Origin: Halomonas sp. GT
GTDB taxonomy: Bacteria; Pseudomonadota; Gammaproteobacteria; Pseudomonadales; Halomonadaceae
NCBI RefSeq assembly: GCF_002082565.1
Contig: NZ_CP020562.1
Coordinates: 1,302,001-1,366,000 of the forward strand
Direction of reading: 5' to 3'
DNA: 64,000 bases
Shown: one piece after another, positions 39,500-51,864 of the stretch
Position numbering within the stretch: position 1 is the stretch's first letter
Layout of the letters: each line of letters begins with the position of its first letter
The notes under the pieces: model-generated
What the model was told of the DNA's origin: nothing
The model's input: the letters and a program-made list of their open reading frames with translations, nothing else
Databases searched by the model: none
Made by a program: the position numbers and the translations under genes

Positions 39500-40267
39500 A
39501 TGCAGGTAAAGGATGGTACGTTTTTAATTACTGGTGCTGCTTCAGGGCTTGGTGCGGCAACAGCAGAGCGCCTAATAGCTGCCGGTGGGAGCGTAGTATT
39601 GTGTGACATGAATAATAGCGTGTCGGATCATGCTAAACGCTTAGGTGATCGTGCAGTGGCCTGCATAGCTGATATCACCTCTGCCGAGCAAATGCAGCAG
39701 GCGATTGACGAAGCGATTGCACTGGGAGGTGAAAACGGCCTTTCGGGTGTTATTCACTGTGCTGGCGTAGTCAGCGTGGCCAAGCTGGTTGACCGTAATG
39801 GCAATCCTGCAGATCTGGAAAGCTATGCAAAAACGATCAACATTAATTTAGTAGGTACGTTTAATGTGATGCGTTTGGCAGCCGCCGCCATGGCCAAAAA
39901 TACGCCCAATGAAAGCGGTGAGCGGGGCGTAATTATTAATACGGCTTCTATCGCGGCATTTGATGGGCAGGTGGGGCAATGTGCTTACAGTGCTTCGAAA
40001 GCCGGTGTTGTGGGAATGAGTTTGCCTGCTGCTAGAGAGCTATCGCGTCATGCTATTCGCGTTATGGCGATTGCGCCTGGCGTTTTTGAAACGCCCATGA
40101 TGAGCGAGATTCCTGACGAAGCGGCTCAAGCCTTAGCCGCTGCTGTGCCTTTCCCCAAACGGTTGGGTAAGCCAGATGAATTTGCTCAGTTGGCTGAGCA
40201 GATTATTACTAACCCAATGTTGAATGGTGAAGTGATTCGGCTGGATGGCGGCATTCGAATGCAGTAA
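39500..40267 (+). CDS. SDR dehydrogenase, 3-hydroxyacyl-CoA dehydrogenase type 2-like
   Basis: A 255-residue short-chain dehydrogenase with the nucleotide motif [13 protein letters not shown], a NTAS stretch ([13 protein letters not shown]), and the active YSASKAG tetrad segment. The [22 protein letters not shown] part resembles HSD17B10-like 3-hydroxyacyl-CoA (2-methyl-3-hydroxybutyryl-CoA) dehydrogenases. ATG 39500 follows AAAGGAAAG; a longer frame overlapping the synthetase is a shadow. With the synthetase and thiolase it can complete an acyl-CoA oxidation route, though no enoyl-CoA hydratase is present. A strong terminator follows. Confidence 0.9.
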   Translation: MQVKDGTFLITGAASGLGAATAERLIAAGGSVVLCDMNNSVSDHAKRLGDRAVACIADITSAEQMQQAIDEAIALGGENGLSGVIHCAGVVSVAKLVDRNGNPADLESYAKTININLVGTFNVMRLAAAAMAKNTPNESGERGVIINTASIAAFDGQVGQCAYSASKAGVVGMSLPAARELSRHAIRVMAIAPGVFETPMMSEIPDEAAQALAAAVPFPKRLGKPDEFAQLAEQIITNPMLNGEVIRLDGGIRMQ

Positions 40268-40295
40268 ATGGGCTGGAAAATTAGTAGCGTCTGAT

Positions 40296-40328
40296 AACCT
40301 GTCAGCACTTTTGCTGACAGGTTTTTTT
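40296..40328 (+). terminator. Intrinsic terminator after the SDR gene
   Basis: Perfect 12-bp stem AACCTGTCAGCA with loop CTTT, then a seven-T run. Confidence 0.93.
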
Positions 40329-40390
40329 GTTTATAGATCAATTTTTTACCGGTTGGTCGACCAAAGTTGTAGCGGTTTTAGGTGTTATAT

Positions 40391-40449
40391 TCAAACGACC
40401 GCTTGACTATGGTGCGGCTGCGCGCTAGTTTTCAAACATGTGTTTGAAA
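40391..40449 (+). promoter_or_regulatory. Promoter with two PsrA-like operators, before acyl-CoA dehydrogenase
   Basis: TTGACT (40403-40408) and TAGTTT (40426-40431) are 17 bp apart. A perfect dyad TTTCAAACATGTGTTTGAAA (40430-40449, CAAAC-N4-GTTTG) overlaps the -10. A second dyad, TCAAACGACCGCTTGA (40391-40406, one mismatch), overlaps the -35. Both match the PsrA pattern, so repression relieved by fatty acids is likely. Confidence 0.65.
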
Positions 40450-40519
40450 GTGGCTTTTTTGAAATCCAAGCCGTACTAAAATGTAAGCCGCTTTCAGCCC
40501 CCTGCTCAGGAGAAGTGAC

Positions 40520-42325
40520 ATGCCCAGCTATCAAGCCCCTCTACGTGATATGCGTTTCGTTATGGACGAAATGTTTGACTATCCCAGTCACTATGCAGCG
40601 TTGCCATGTGGCGATGATGCGTCTCCAGACGTCGTGAGTGCGATTCTTGAAGAGGGTGCGCGCTTTGCCCGTGAGGTGCTGCTTCCGCTCAACCAAAGCG
40701 GTGATGAAGAGGGGTGCTTGTTAGAAGGTGGCGAAGTGAAAGCGCCGCAAGGTTTTAAAGAGGCCTATCAGCAATATGTTGAAGGTGGCTGGCCAAGCTT
40801 GGCAGCAGACCCTGAGCAAGGCGGGCAAGGTCTTCCGCCCTCATTGGCGATGATGCTGTCTGAAATGATCTGCGCTACTAACTTAGCGTGGGGTATGTAT
40901 CCAGGGCTTTCCCATGGTGCGGCCGATGCACTTCGGCACCATGGTACTGATGAGCAAAAGGAAACCTACCTTACCAAGCTGGTTGAGGGTGTTTGGACAG
41001 GCACTATGTGTCTCACCGAGCCCCACTGTGGTACTGACCTAGGATTAATTAAGACGCGTGCGGTGCCTGATGAAAGCGGTGCCTATGCCATTACAGGTAC
41101 TAAAATCTTTATTTCTGCTGGCGACCATAATCTGGCAGAAAATATCGTACACCTCGTATTAGCCAAACTGCCTGGTGCTCCTGAGGGCTCGAAAGGTATT
41201 TCTCTATTTGTTGTGCCTAAGTTTATGCCCGATGCTCAAGGCAATCCCGGCGATCGTAATGGCGTTTCCTGTGGCTCGCTCGAACACAAAATGGGTATTC
41301 ACGGTAATGCGACCTGCGTGATGAACTTTGATGGTGCGACTGGCTATTTAGTTGGAGCGCCTAACAAAGGGTTGGCGTGCATGTTCACTATGATGAACGC
41401 CGCACGTCTCGGGGTGGGCATTCAAGGCTTAGGCTTAATTGAAGCCAGTTTCCAAAACTCGCTCAGTTACGCTCGTGACCGGTTACAAATGCGTGCCCTT
41501 TCCGGTGCTCAAGCGCCTGAGAAAGTAGCAGACCCGATTATTGTTCATCCTGATGTGCGCCGTATGCTACTAACCCAGAAGGCGTTCGCCGAGGGTGGTC
41601 GCATGCTGGTGCTATACACCGCTCAAATGCTAGATATCGTTGAGCACGGTAAGCCCGGCGAAGAGAAAGAGCAGGCTGAAACTCTGCTTGGCCTATTAAC
41701 GCCTATCGTGAAAGCGTTTCTCACTGAAGTTGGTTTTGAGTGCACCAATGAAGGCGTGCAGATTTTTGGTGGGCACGGCTTCATTAAAGAGTGGGGGATG
41801 GAGCAGTTGGTGCGTGATGCGCGTATTACCCGCCTATATGAAGGTACTACCGGCATTCAAGCGTTAGACCTGCTTGGTCGAAAGGTGTTGATGAGCCAGG
41901 GTGAATCGCTAAAAGTATTCACCAAAGAGATCCATAAGTTCTGTAAGACGGAAGCTGATAACCCTGCTCTAAAAGAGTTTGTTGAGCCGCTAGCGAAGCT
42001 GAATGCTGAGTGGGGCGAGCTAACGATGGGCGTGGGTATGAAAGCCATGCAAGACCGTGAAGAAGTGGGGGCGGCTAGCGTTGACTACCTCATGTACTCC
42101 GGCTATGTCACCTTGGCGTACCTTTTTGCCCGCGCAGCTAAGCAGTCGTTGGTGGAATTGGAAGGTGGCGATAAGGCGTTTTATGCGGCCAAGTTGAATA
42201 CTGCTCGTTTCTATTACCAGCGCCTGCTGCCGCGTACTAAAGCACATGCTCAGATGATTCAAGCGGGGGCGGGAAGCCTTATGGCGATGTCGAGCGAAGA
42301 TTTTGGCTTGGGCTTTGAGATTTAA
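40520..42325 (+). CDS. Large acyl-CoA dehydrogenase (FadE/DmdC-like, 601 aa)
   Basis: A 601-residue FAD-linked acyl-CoA dehydrogenase of the long type, with an extra C-terminal domain beyond the roughly 380-residue core. It has GTMCLTEPHCGTDLGLIKTRA, the ITGTKIFISAGDH stretch, and FGGHGFIKEWGMEQLVRDARI followed by the catalytic-base region YEGTTGIQALDL. Relatives in Pseudomonas act on medium- or long-chain acyl-CoA, and others are named 3-methylmercaptopropionyl-CoA dehydrogenase; the substrate is open here. The start follows CAGGAGAAGTGAC. It stands alone between its PsrA-like promoter and a terminator. Confidence 0.92.
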   Translation: MPSYQAPLRDMRFVMDEMFDYPSHYAALPCGDDASPDVVSAILEEGARFAREVLLPLNQSGDEEGCLLEGGEVKAPQGFKEAYQQYVEGGWPSLAADPEQGGQGLPPSLAMMLSEMICATNLAWGMYPGLSHGAADALRHHGTDEQKETYLTKLVEGVWTGTMCLTEPHCGTDLGLIKTRAVPDESGAYAITGTKIFISAGDHNLAENIVHLVLAKLPGAPEGSKGISLFVVPKFMPDAQGNPGDRNGVSCGSLEHKMGIHGNATCVMNFDGATGYLVGAPNKGLACMFTMMNAARLGVGIQGLGLIEASFQNSLSYARDRLQMRALSGAQAPEKVADPIIVHPDVRRMLLTQKAFAEGGRMLVLYTAQMLDIVEHGKPGEEKEQAETLLGLLTPIVKAFLTEVGFECTNEGVQIFGGHGFIKEWGMEQLVRDARITRLYEGTTGIQALDLLGRKVLMSQGESLKVFTKEIHKFCKTEADNPALKEFVEPLAKLNAEWGELTMGVGMKAMQDREEVGAASVDYLMYSGYVTLAYLFARAAKQSLVELEGGDKAFYAAKLNTARFYYQRLLPRTKAHAQMIQAGAGSLMAMSSEDFGLGFEI

Positions 42326-42375
42326 GCATTAGGTTTAACTGAGTACTCTCTGGTCAGGGGACTGATCGGTGGTTT

Positions 42376-42415
42376 GCGGCAGGCTTGTTCTTGGAACAAT
42401 ACCTGCCGCTTTTTT
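42376..42415 (+). terminator. Intrinsic terminator after acyl-CoA dehydrogenase
   Basis: GCGGCAGG/CCTGCCGC outer stem with inner TTGTTC/GAACAA, followed by TTTTTT. Confidence 0.9.
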
Positions 42416-42449
42416 ATTTCAATTTATTTTCCAATAGCCCTTGCCAAGA

Positions 42450-42484
42450 CGGCAGCGAATCCGTAAAGTACGCATCCGCTGCCG
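42450..42484. repeat. Imperfect 16-bp inverted repeat upstream of rrn promoter
   Basis: CGGCAGCGAATCCGTA pairs with TACGCATCCGCTGCCG with two mismatches and a 3-nt loop. The rest of the 42416-42615 gap holds no gene; AT-rich stretches near the promoter could be an UP element or Fis sites. Confidence 0.6.
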
Positions 42485-42615
42485 GGGACGCACAGCGTTA
42501 CCAGCGGTGATTGAAGGTGAAAACCTTCGGTTTGTCAGAGAGTTAGGGTAGTTATAAAGAAAGCATCGTTATCTCGCTTTCTTAACCCACTCGCTTCACT
42601 CGCTAAAAACAGTGA

Positions 42616-42643
42616 TTGACAAACACTAGGAAATGCGTAGAAT
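42616..42643 (+). promoter_or_regulatory. rrn operon promoter
   Basis: TTGACA-N16-TAGAAT with a GC-rich discriminator just after the -10, about 250 bp before 16S, as expected of an rrn P1-type promoter. Confidence 0.8.
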
Positions 42644-42716
42644 ACGCCTTCCTCGCTGAGGCAAGCCAGTTCATCGGTTAGTCAGTCACTTCTTCGGAAG
42701 TTCAGCAGCGAAAACA

Positions 42717-42727
42717 GCTCTTTAACA
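42717..42727 (+). promoter_or_regulatory. rrn antitermination boxA
   Basis: GCTCTTTAACA matches the boxA core. A second copy lies in the 16S-23S spacer at 44619-44629. Confidence 0.85.
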
Positions 42728-42729
42728 AT

Positions 42730-42757
42730 TTGATCAGGTAATTCATGTGGGCGCTTG
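42730..42757 (+). other. 5' arm of the pre-16S processing stem
   Basis: TGATCAGGTAATTCAT and the following GTGGGCGCTTGCCG pair with the segment at 44443-44480 after 16S, forming the long duplex that RNase III would cut. Confidence 0.8.
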
Positions 42758-42896
42758 CCGATGAGGGTGATAAATCACCAAATATCAAGGCAAGCGGTCA
42801 TGACAATGTAAATTGAAATGAATTCGTTTGAACCTTGAGCCAAGTTTGATGCGCTTTTGTTGCCTTCGGGTGACAAGTAAGTATCACAATGATTTT

Positions 42897-44429
<1,533 letters not shown>

Positions 44430-44751
44430 AACGATGCATCATCCCTCGCGGTAAGCGCTCACAATGAATTACCTGATCAGAATGCTGTTGATACGCAGTG
44501 ATAAGCGTTTTCTTCATAGTGAAAGAAGAGAAAAGAGCTTTTTTAAGATCTTCTTTAAAGACCTTTCTTTTCCTTTTAATGTGAAAAAAGCAACCGCTTA
44601 TCACTGCGCATAGCAGTCGCTCTTTAACAATGTATATCATGCTGACATAAACGCTTCTTTGAAGTGTTTATACGTAATTGTTTTGTGATACGTCTCAAGC
44701 GTATCCGGCAATCGTTATCATTGCGAGACACCAGACTCCTTCGGGTTATAG
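44430..44751 (+). other. 16S-23S spacer without tRNA genes
   Basis: About 322 bp. It holds the 3' arm of the 16S stem (44443-44480), a 13-bp inverted repeat (GCAGTGATAAGCG at 44495-44507, complement at 44595-44607) enclosing an A/T-rich segment, a boxA copy (44619-44629) and the 5' arm of the 23S stem (from 44699). No tRNA-Ile or tRNA-Ala sequence is present. Confidence 0.9.
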
Positions 44752-47645
<2,894 letters not shown>

Positions 47646-47810
47646 ATAACACCCAAGGGGTCTGGTCGCAGTGATAACGAGACGAGTGTGAAGACACTCA
47701 GAGAACCGGATACGCGAATCAAGCCCAACGTGACACACGAAGGACTTGAGACGAAAGAGACGCCACAAAACATCAGTAACATGTTCAGCATGATATGCAT
47801 TAAAAGTTAC

Positions 47811-47927
47811 GCCTGACGACCATAGCACGCGTGAACCACCTGATCCCATGCCGAACTCAGAAGTGAAACCGCTTAGCGCCGATGGTAGTGTGGGGTCTCC
47901 CCATGCGAGAGTAGGTCATCGTCAGGC
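47811..47927 (+). rRNA. rrf: 5S ribosomal RNA
   Basis: About 117 nt from GCCTGACGACCATAGC to CATCGTCAGGC, with the internal CCGAACTCAGAAGTGAAAC block. End positions are approximate by 1-2 nt. Confidence 0.97.
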
Positions 47928-47938
47928 ACTTATACCGC

Positions 47939-47968
47939 AAAAAACCCAGCCCATCGGCTGGGTTTTTT
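47939..47968 (+). terminator. rrn operon terminator
   Basis: CCCAGCC/GGCTGGG stem flanked by A6 and T6 directly after 5S. Confidence 0.95.
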
Positions 47969-48015
47969 GTTTGTGCGGAAGAAAATCAATTAGGGACGTT
48001 CCCAAGTCACTGCAC

Positions 48016-48121
48016 CGTCATTCCCGAGTGGGGTTATCGGGAATCCACCTTGACCTTGGCCTGCAGAAGCCTGGAACCCCAGCTCAACATGGATTCCCGC
48101 TAAGGGCCTGTGGGAATGACG
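48016..48121. repeat. MITE/REP-like element with ATTCCC inverted repeats
   Basis: The ends CGTCATTCCC and GGGAATGACG are perfect inverted repeats. Just inside them are GGGAATCCA and TGGATTCCC, so each end forms an ATTCCC-N-GGGAAT hairpin. The layout resembles dispersed small repeats found in many proteobacteria (for example the Neisseria dRS3 pattern). No open frame of note; the rest of the 47969-48295 gap shows nothing else. Confidence 0.8.
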
Positions 48122-48295
48122 AGAGCTGGGGGGCGCTGATAATGTTTTAAGCGTATCAAGCAGATAAATTACCGCTACTAATCTCACTACTTAGAAAGCA
48201 ATTGAAAGAAAGTGCTATGATGCGGCGATTAACGGGGGCATTTTATTCTGAATAGATGTTCACCTATGACATGAAATTACTTTCGAGGTGAAAGG

Positions 48296-49363
48296 GTGAG
48301 TGAAACAGTACCCACATCGTGGCTTGTCTATTGCCGCCCAGGGTTTGAGAATGACGCGCTGGCTGAAATGCAGCACCATGCCAAACAGCATGAGGTGGAT
48401 TGCGAGCCTGCGCAAGGCGATGGCTGGGCGAGTTTGACGCGCTTAGATGAAGAGCCAATTAATGATTTACACCGTAAAGCGGCGTTTAAGCGACTCATTT
48501 TTGCTCGTCAAAGCCTGGCGGCGCTGCCTGCTCTTACGTTGTCTAGAGATGATAGGCTCACTGCTATTCTTGATCAAGTAAAGTCAAGTCGTTGGAGCTT
48601 TGAAGAAATTTGGCATGAAACGCCAGATACCAATGATGGCAAAGCATTGGCAGGCCTAATTAAAGCGCTGACTAAACCTTTGCAGAGTATGCTTAAAAAA
48701 CGGGGTGCCTTGCGCGGTAAGGCTGGTGCACGTCGTTTGCATATTTTCTGGACGGATGGTGATCGTGTTCAGTTGGGTATGAGCTTTCCTGACAATCGAA
48801 GTGAGCTGATTAATGGTATACGCCGCCTACGTTTCCCTTCCCGCGCACCAAGCCGATCAACGCTGAAGTTAGAAGAGGCATGGCATGAGTTTATTCCGCG
48901 AGAAGAGTGGGATACCCGGCTTGCAGATCATATGCAAGCAGCGGATTTAGGAGCCGCTCCTGGTGGTTGGACATGGCAGTTAGTTCAGCGTGGCATGTAT
49001 GTTTATGCCATTGATAATGGGCCAATGGACAAGCAGCTAATGGCTACGGGACAGATAGATCATCTTAAAGAAGATGGATTTACTTGGGAGCCGCCGCAAC
49101 GAATGGATTGGCTAGTTTGTGATATCGTTGATAAACCTGTGCGCGTGCTAGCAATGGTGGAAAGGTGGTTAACCCGCAAATGGTGCCGAGAAGCAATTTT
49201 TAATTTAAAACTGCCCATGAAGAAACGCTGGGACGAGGTTAACCGCTGTATTAGCACGTTGGAAGAAGCGTTGGAAGCGGCGGGAGTGCGCGCTAAAATC
49301 ACATGTCGCCACCTCTACCATGATCGGGAAGAAGTGACGGTTCATGTAAGGCTCGCTCACTAA
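48296..49363 (+). CDS. rlmM: 23S rRNA 2'-O-ribose C2498 methyltransferase RlmM
   Basis: A 355-residue SAM-dependent methyltransferase. An N-terminal THUMP-like region (1-180) precedes the Rossmann fold with the SAM motif QAADLGAAPGGWTWQL and the WLVCDIVDKP segment; FNLKLPMKKRW holds the conserved Lys. RlmM methylates C2498 of 23S rRNA before ribosome assembly. GTG 48296 follows CGAGGTGAAAGG. It lies directly downstream of a complete rrn operon, though the rrn terminator and a repeat element separate them. Confidence 0.95.
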   Translation: MSETVPTSWLVYCRPGFENDALAEMQHHAKQHEVDCEPAQGDGWASLTRLDEEPINDLHRKAAFKRLIFARQSLAALPALTLSRDDRLTAILDQVKSSRWSFEEIWHETPDTNDGKALAGLIKALTKPLQSMLKKRGALRGKAGARRLHIFWTDGDRVQLGMSFPDNRSELINGIRRLRFPSRAPSRSTLKLEEAWHEFIPREEWDTRLADHMQAADLGAAPGGWTWQLVQRGMYVYAIDNGPMDKQLMATGQIDHLKEDGFTWEPPQRMDWLVCDIVDKPVRVLAMVERWLTRKWCREAIFNLKLPMKKRWDEVNRCISTLEEALEAAGVRAKITCRHLYHDREEVTVHVRLAH

Positions 49364-49393
49364 TTTAAAGGTAAGTGGGGTAGCGTGAGGATG

Positions 49394-49681
49394 TTAACAG
49401 CCTGGCTCGTATACGCGGATTGTTTCGTCTTCTGTTAATAGAGGTAAGATACTCTGCATGGCCGCTGCACGTGCTTCACTTGAATGCCACTCTTTCCAAG
49501 CGCGAAGATCGCGCCATTTGGTAATCATCAGGCGACGATCTGTATGGCCAAGTTCGACGAGTGTTTCTCCACCGACAAATCCTCGTACGCCAAGTGAAAC
49601 GCGCATTGCTTCGCGTGCAGCCAGCTCATATTCTTCTTCCAGGCCAGGCATAATGCGCCGTTCAATGATTACTTTGATCAT
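49394..49681 (-). CDS. Antibiotic biosynthesis monooxygenase-like (ABM) protein
   Basis: A 95-residue ferredoxin-like ABM-domain protein, starting MIKVIIERRIMPGLEEEY and with RGFVGGETLVE and LMITKWRDLRAWKEWHSS, which are typical of the dimeric alpha+beta barrel family. Members include quinol monooxygenases and stress proteins; the substrate is unknown. It is divergent from the TusA-like gene with only 28 bp between starts, so promoters overlap. Confidence 0.85.
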   Translation of the reverse strand: MIKVIIERRIMPGLEEEYELAAREAMRVSLGVRGFVGGETLVELGHTDRRLMITKWRDLRAWKEWHSSEARAAAMQSILPLLTEDETIRVYEPGC

Positions 49682-49709
49682 GCTGTCTGTTTCCTAAACG
49701 AGATTGTAG

Positions 49710-49961
49710 ATGACTGATAATACGTATGACCCAAGTGCCTTTGATACATCGTTAGACACAACGGGTTTATATTGCCCTGAACCTATTATGTTAATGCATA
49801 ATAAGGTGCGTGATATGGTGCCGGGGCAGGTGTTGAAAGTAATAGCAACAGACCCTGCAACGATTCGCGATGTCCCAAAATTTTGTCAATTTTTGGGACA
49901 CCAGCTGCTGCTGCAAGAGGAATCTGATGACCACTACGTGTATCTTATTCGCCTAGCGTAA
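49710..49961 (+). CDS. tusA: TusA-family sulfur carrier protein
   Basis: An 83-residue protein with the TusA signature [13 protein letters not shown], where Cys22 is the persulfide-carrying residue, and the following [19 protein letters not shown]. TusA relays sulfur from IscS toward tRNA 2-thiouridine synthesis and other acceptors. Length and motifs fit true TusA better than other SirA-like proteins, though the tus partners are not nearby. A perfect 10-bp inverted repeat lies inside the coding region at 49871-49900. Confidence 0.92.
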   Translation: MTDNTYDPSAFDTSLDTTGLYCPEPIMLMHNKVRDMVPGQVLKVIATDPATIRDVPKFCQFLGHQLLLQEESDDHYVYLIRLA

Positions 49962-49975
49962 GGTTTCTGCAGCTA

Positions 49976-50033
49976 TGCGAGGCTAGCCATTAATACTGGC
50001 TCTAGGCACTGGCTTTCATTGGATAGCCTCGCA
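49976..50033. terminator. Hairpin between convergent genes
   Basis: TGCGAGGCTA (49976-49985) and its exact complement (50024-50033) enclose 38 bp with an inner GCCA/TGGC. There is no clear U-tract, so the terminator role is tentative. Confidence 0.45.
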
Positions 50034-50041
50034 AGTGCTTA

Positions 50042-50749
50042 TTAAGATCTCCCTTCTTTATTTGGAACAACCATCATCGTCAAGGCTTCCAGTGTCGCAG
50101 GGTCTTCATCCATTATGCGGCTAGCGATATGGCGTTGAAAAAAGTAAACCATGCGATGGCGGGAGTGGGCATCGTAAAGGCACTTGTCACCAAGAAGGAT
50201 GGGGGACATTGTGGCTTGCTGTTCATCAGCAAGAACTGCTTCAACACTTCCATCACTGTAGAGACGCCATCCATAGACTTGCTTCATGTTCCAGGGGGCA
50301 TCAGGATGATTCATGCATAAAGCATGAGTGCCCAGGGTGTCCGGAAGTTGTTGAATCAGTGTAACCTCACCAGAAGATTCATACTCGAAGTAGCTGGCTG
50401 AAGCCGTTAGCTCATCGTATTTATGATCAGGAGGAAGGGCGAAAATTTCTTCGGTTTCTGGATCGCGATAGCCAATAAACTGGCCGTTTTCATGGCTGTC
50501 TAGCTCATGACAAGCAGCGAGCTTCTCCATCCATGGTACAAGGCCAATGACGTTACCGTTCTCTTGTAGCCCCCAGGCCAAAACAGGTAGGCCGTAATAC
50601 GTGTCGGGACTCGCAGCGAGCTGGTAGACCATCTCTAACCCGTCTAGCTCAGGGGCTAGGCGGATCAAACATTTTTGCGCCTGCTGACGCTGACGCACGG
50701 TTTCCAGGTCGATGACCTGGGCAGAGCGGGGTGACAGGGTTGCGCCCAT
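50042..50749 (-). CDS. Conserved-looking protein of unknown function (235 aa)
   Basis: The start MGATLSPRSAQVIDLE follows AAGGAGGGACATT, a strong ribosome-binding site, and codon use looks ordinary, so the gene is real. The 235-residue product is soluble and acidic, with aromatic-rich blocks (GLPVLAWGLQENGNVIGLVPWMEKL and SRHRMVYFFQRHIASRI) and no signal peptide or membrane segment. No motif that I recognise is present. It stands alone, converging on the TusA-like gene. Confidence 0.75.
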   Translation of the reverse strand: MGATLSPRSAQVIDLETVRQRQQAQKCLIRLAPELDGLEMVYQLAASPDTYYGLPVLAWGLQENGNVIGLVPWMEKLAACHELDSHENGQFIGYRDPETEEIFALPPDHKYDELTASASYFEYESSGEVTLIQQLPDTLGTHALCMNHPDAPWNMKQVYGWRLYSDGSVEAVLADEQQATMSPILLGDKCLYDAHSRHRMVYFFQRHIASRIMDEDPATLEALTMMVVPNKEGRS

Positions 50750-50862
50750 AATGTCCCTCCTTGTGCTGCGTGGTCACGACATCGGTGGGTAGCGTGTGCT
50801 TGCCCACCACTTAGTTCACCAATAGCACAGGTTGCTCAGAAGGTTAAGAGGGTATGTGATTT

Positions 50863-51861
50863 TTAATTATCAGAACAGCGATTAAATTGATCTCGTAGCG
50901 CTTGGTGTTCCATTTTTACTCGTTGCAGTTGCTGCCAAGGGGCCTGGGGGTTACGCAGAGACAACCAAGTGTTCTGATAGTTCTTAACCACTTCTGGCGG
51001 CGTTATTTGATGGGCATTAATTAATCGGTTAATTGCTGTAAGCCACTTGAGGGAAATCCGCTCAACTTGATTAAGTTCTACTGAAAAATCATCTTGCAGA
51101 CATTCATTAGTCGTTAAGCGCGTTGACTCAAGTGCCGCGTTTGCTTCCGTTAAGCGCTGATGGGCGAGCAACAGTGTGCGTAAAATTTCTGCTGTTAAAG
51201 GCCTTTCCTGCAGGACTTTAAGGTGGTTTTCAAGCACGGAAGAGTCCTGCTGCCACGCTTGGCTAAATTGGTGCGTCACCATCCGCTCAAGGTAGTTAAC
51301 TGCAGCCAGTTGATTGTCAATATTAGGTAGTTCCGCGCTGTTTAAGGGGGCGCTTGCTCGGGAAAAGCTTTTTTCCCACTCTTCAGAATCAAAAATGGCA
51401 TTCCAGCTGACCGCTGGTAGCTGTTCTGTCTTGAGCTCAGTTAGTTCAGCCAATCGCGCTTTATTGTCATCACTTAAGCGGTCAGGAATATCACTGTTCC
51501 AGCAGGCACTTAGACGTTGCCATAGCGCGCGTTCGTAAAGCCAGTGCTGGCTAGGGGGAGCAACGCGCCCTAACTGATTGTTCCGTGCTGCAATGAGTGA
51601 TGTTATCTGACACTCACGTAACGCATAGATATTGAGCATACCTTCTCGGGTTTCAGGAATGTTGAACAGTCGCTCTCGACGTTCAGGAAACTCACCAATA
51701 TTAGGTGGAGGATGACGCTCAATATCAGCAATTGAAAGATCTCTAATGAGCTGTTGGTGATACTCTACCCAGGGCTGTTCAGCACTGCTGTTTCCGCAGC
51801 CTGCTACTAGCAAGCTGGCACTGATAGCCAGCCATAATATAGGTTGAGGGTAGAGTGCCAT
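50863..51861 (-). CDS. DUF3080-type lipoprotein
   Basis: A 332-residue protein with a lipoprotein signal peptide (ILWLAISASLLVAGC; lipidated Cys near residue 22) and an all-helical mature part. The FNIPETREGMLNIYALREC and HWLYERALWQRL segments resemble the DUF3080 family of unknown function. The start follows CAGGAGTAAGC. It begins 3 bp after the MATE exporter stop, so the two are co-transcribed. It probably sits on the periplasmic face of a membrane. Confidence 0.82.
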   Translation of the reverse strand: MALYPQPILWLAISASLLVAGCGNSSAEQPWVEYHQQLIRDLSIADIERHPPPNIGEFPERRERLFNIPETREGMLNIYALRECQITSLIAARNNQLGRVAPPSQHWLYERALWQRLSACWNSDIPDRLSDDNKARLAELTELKTEQLPAVSWNAIFDSEEWEKSFSRASAPLNSAELPNIDNQLAAVNYLERMVTHQFSQAWQQDSSVLENHLKVLQERPLTAEILRTLLLAHQRLTEANAALESTRLTTNECLQDDFSVELNQVERISLKWLTAINRLINAHQITPPEVVKNYQNTWLSLRNPQAPWQQLQRVKMEHQALRDQFNRCSDN

Positions 51862-51864
51862 TGC

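Noticed and set aside
44430..44751. tRNA genes in the 16S-23S spacer
   Set aside because: No T-loop GTTCGANTC-like segment with matching acceptor stem could be found.
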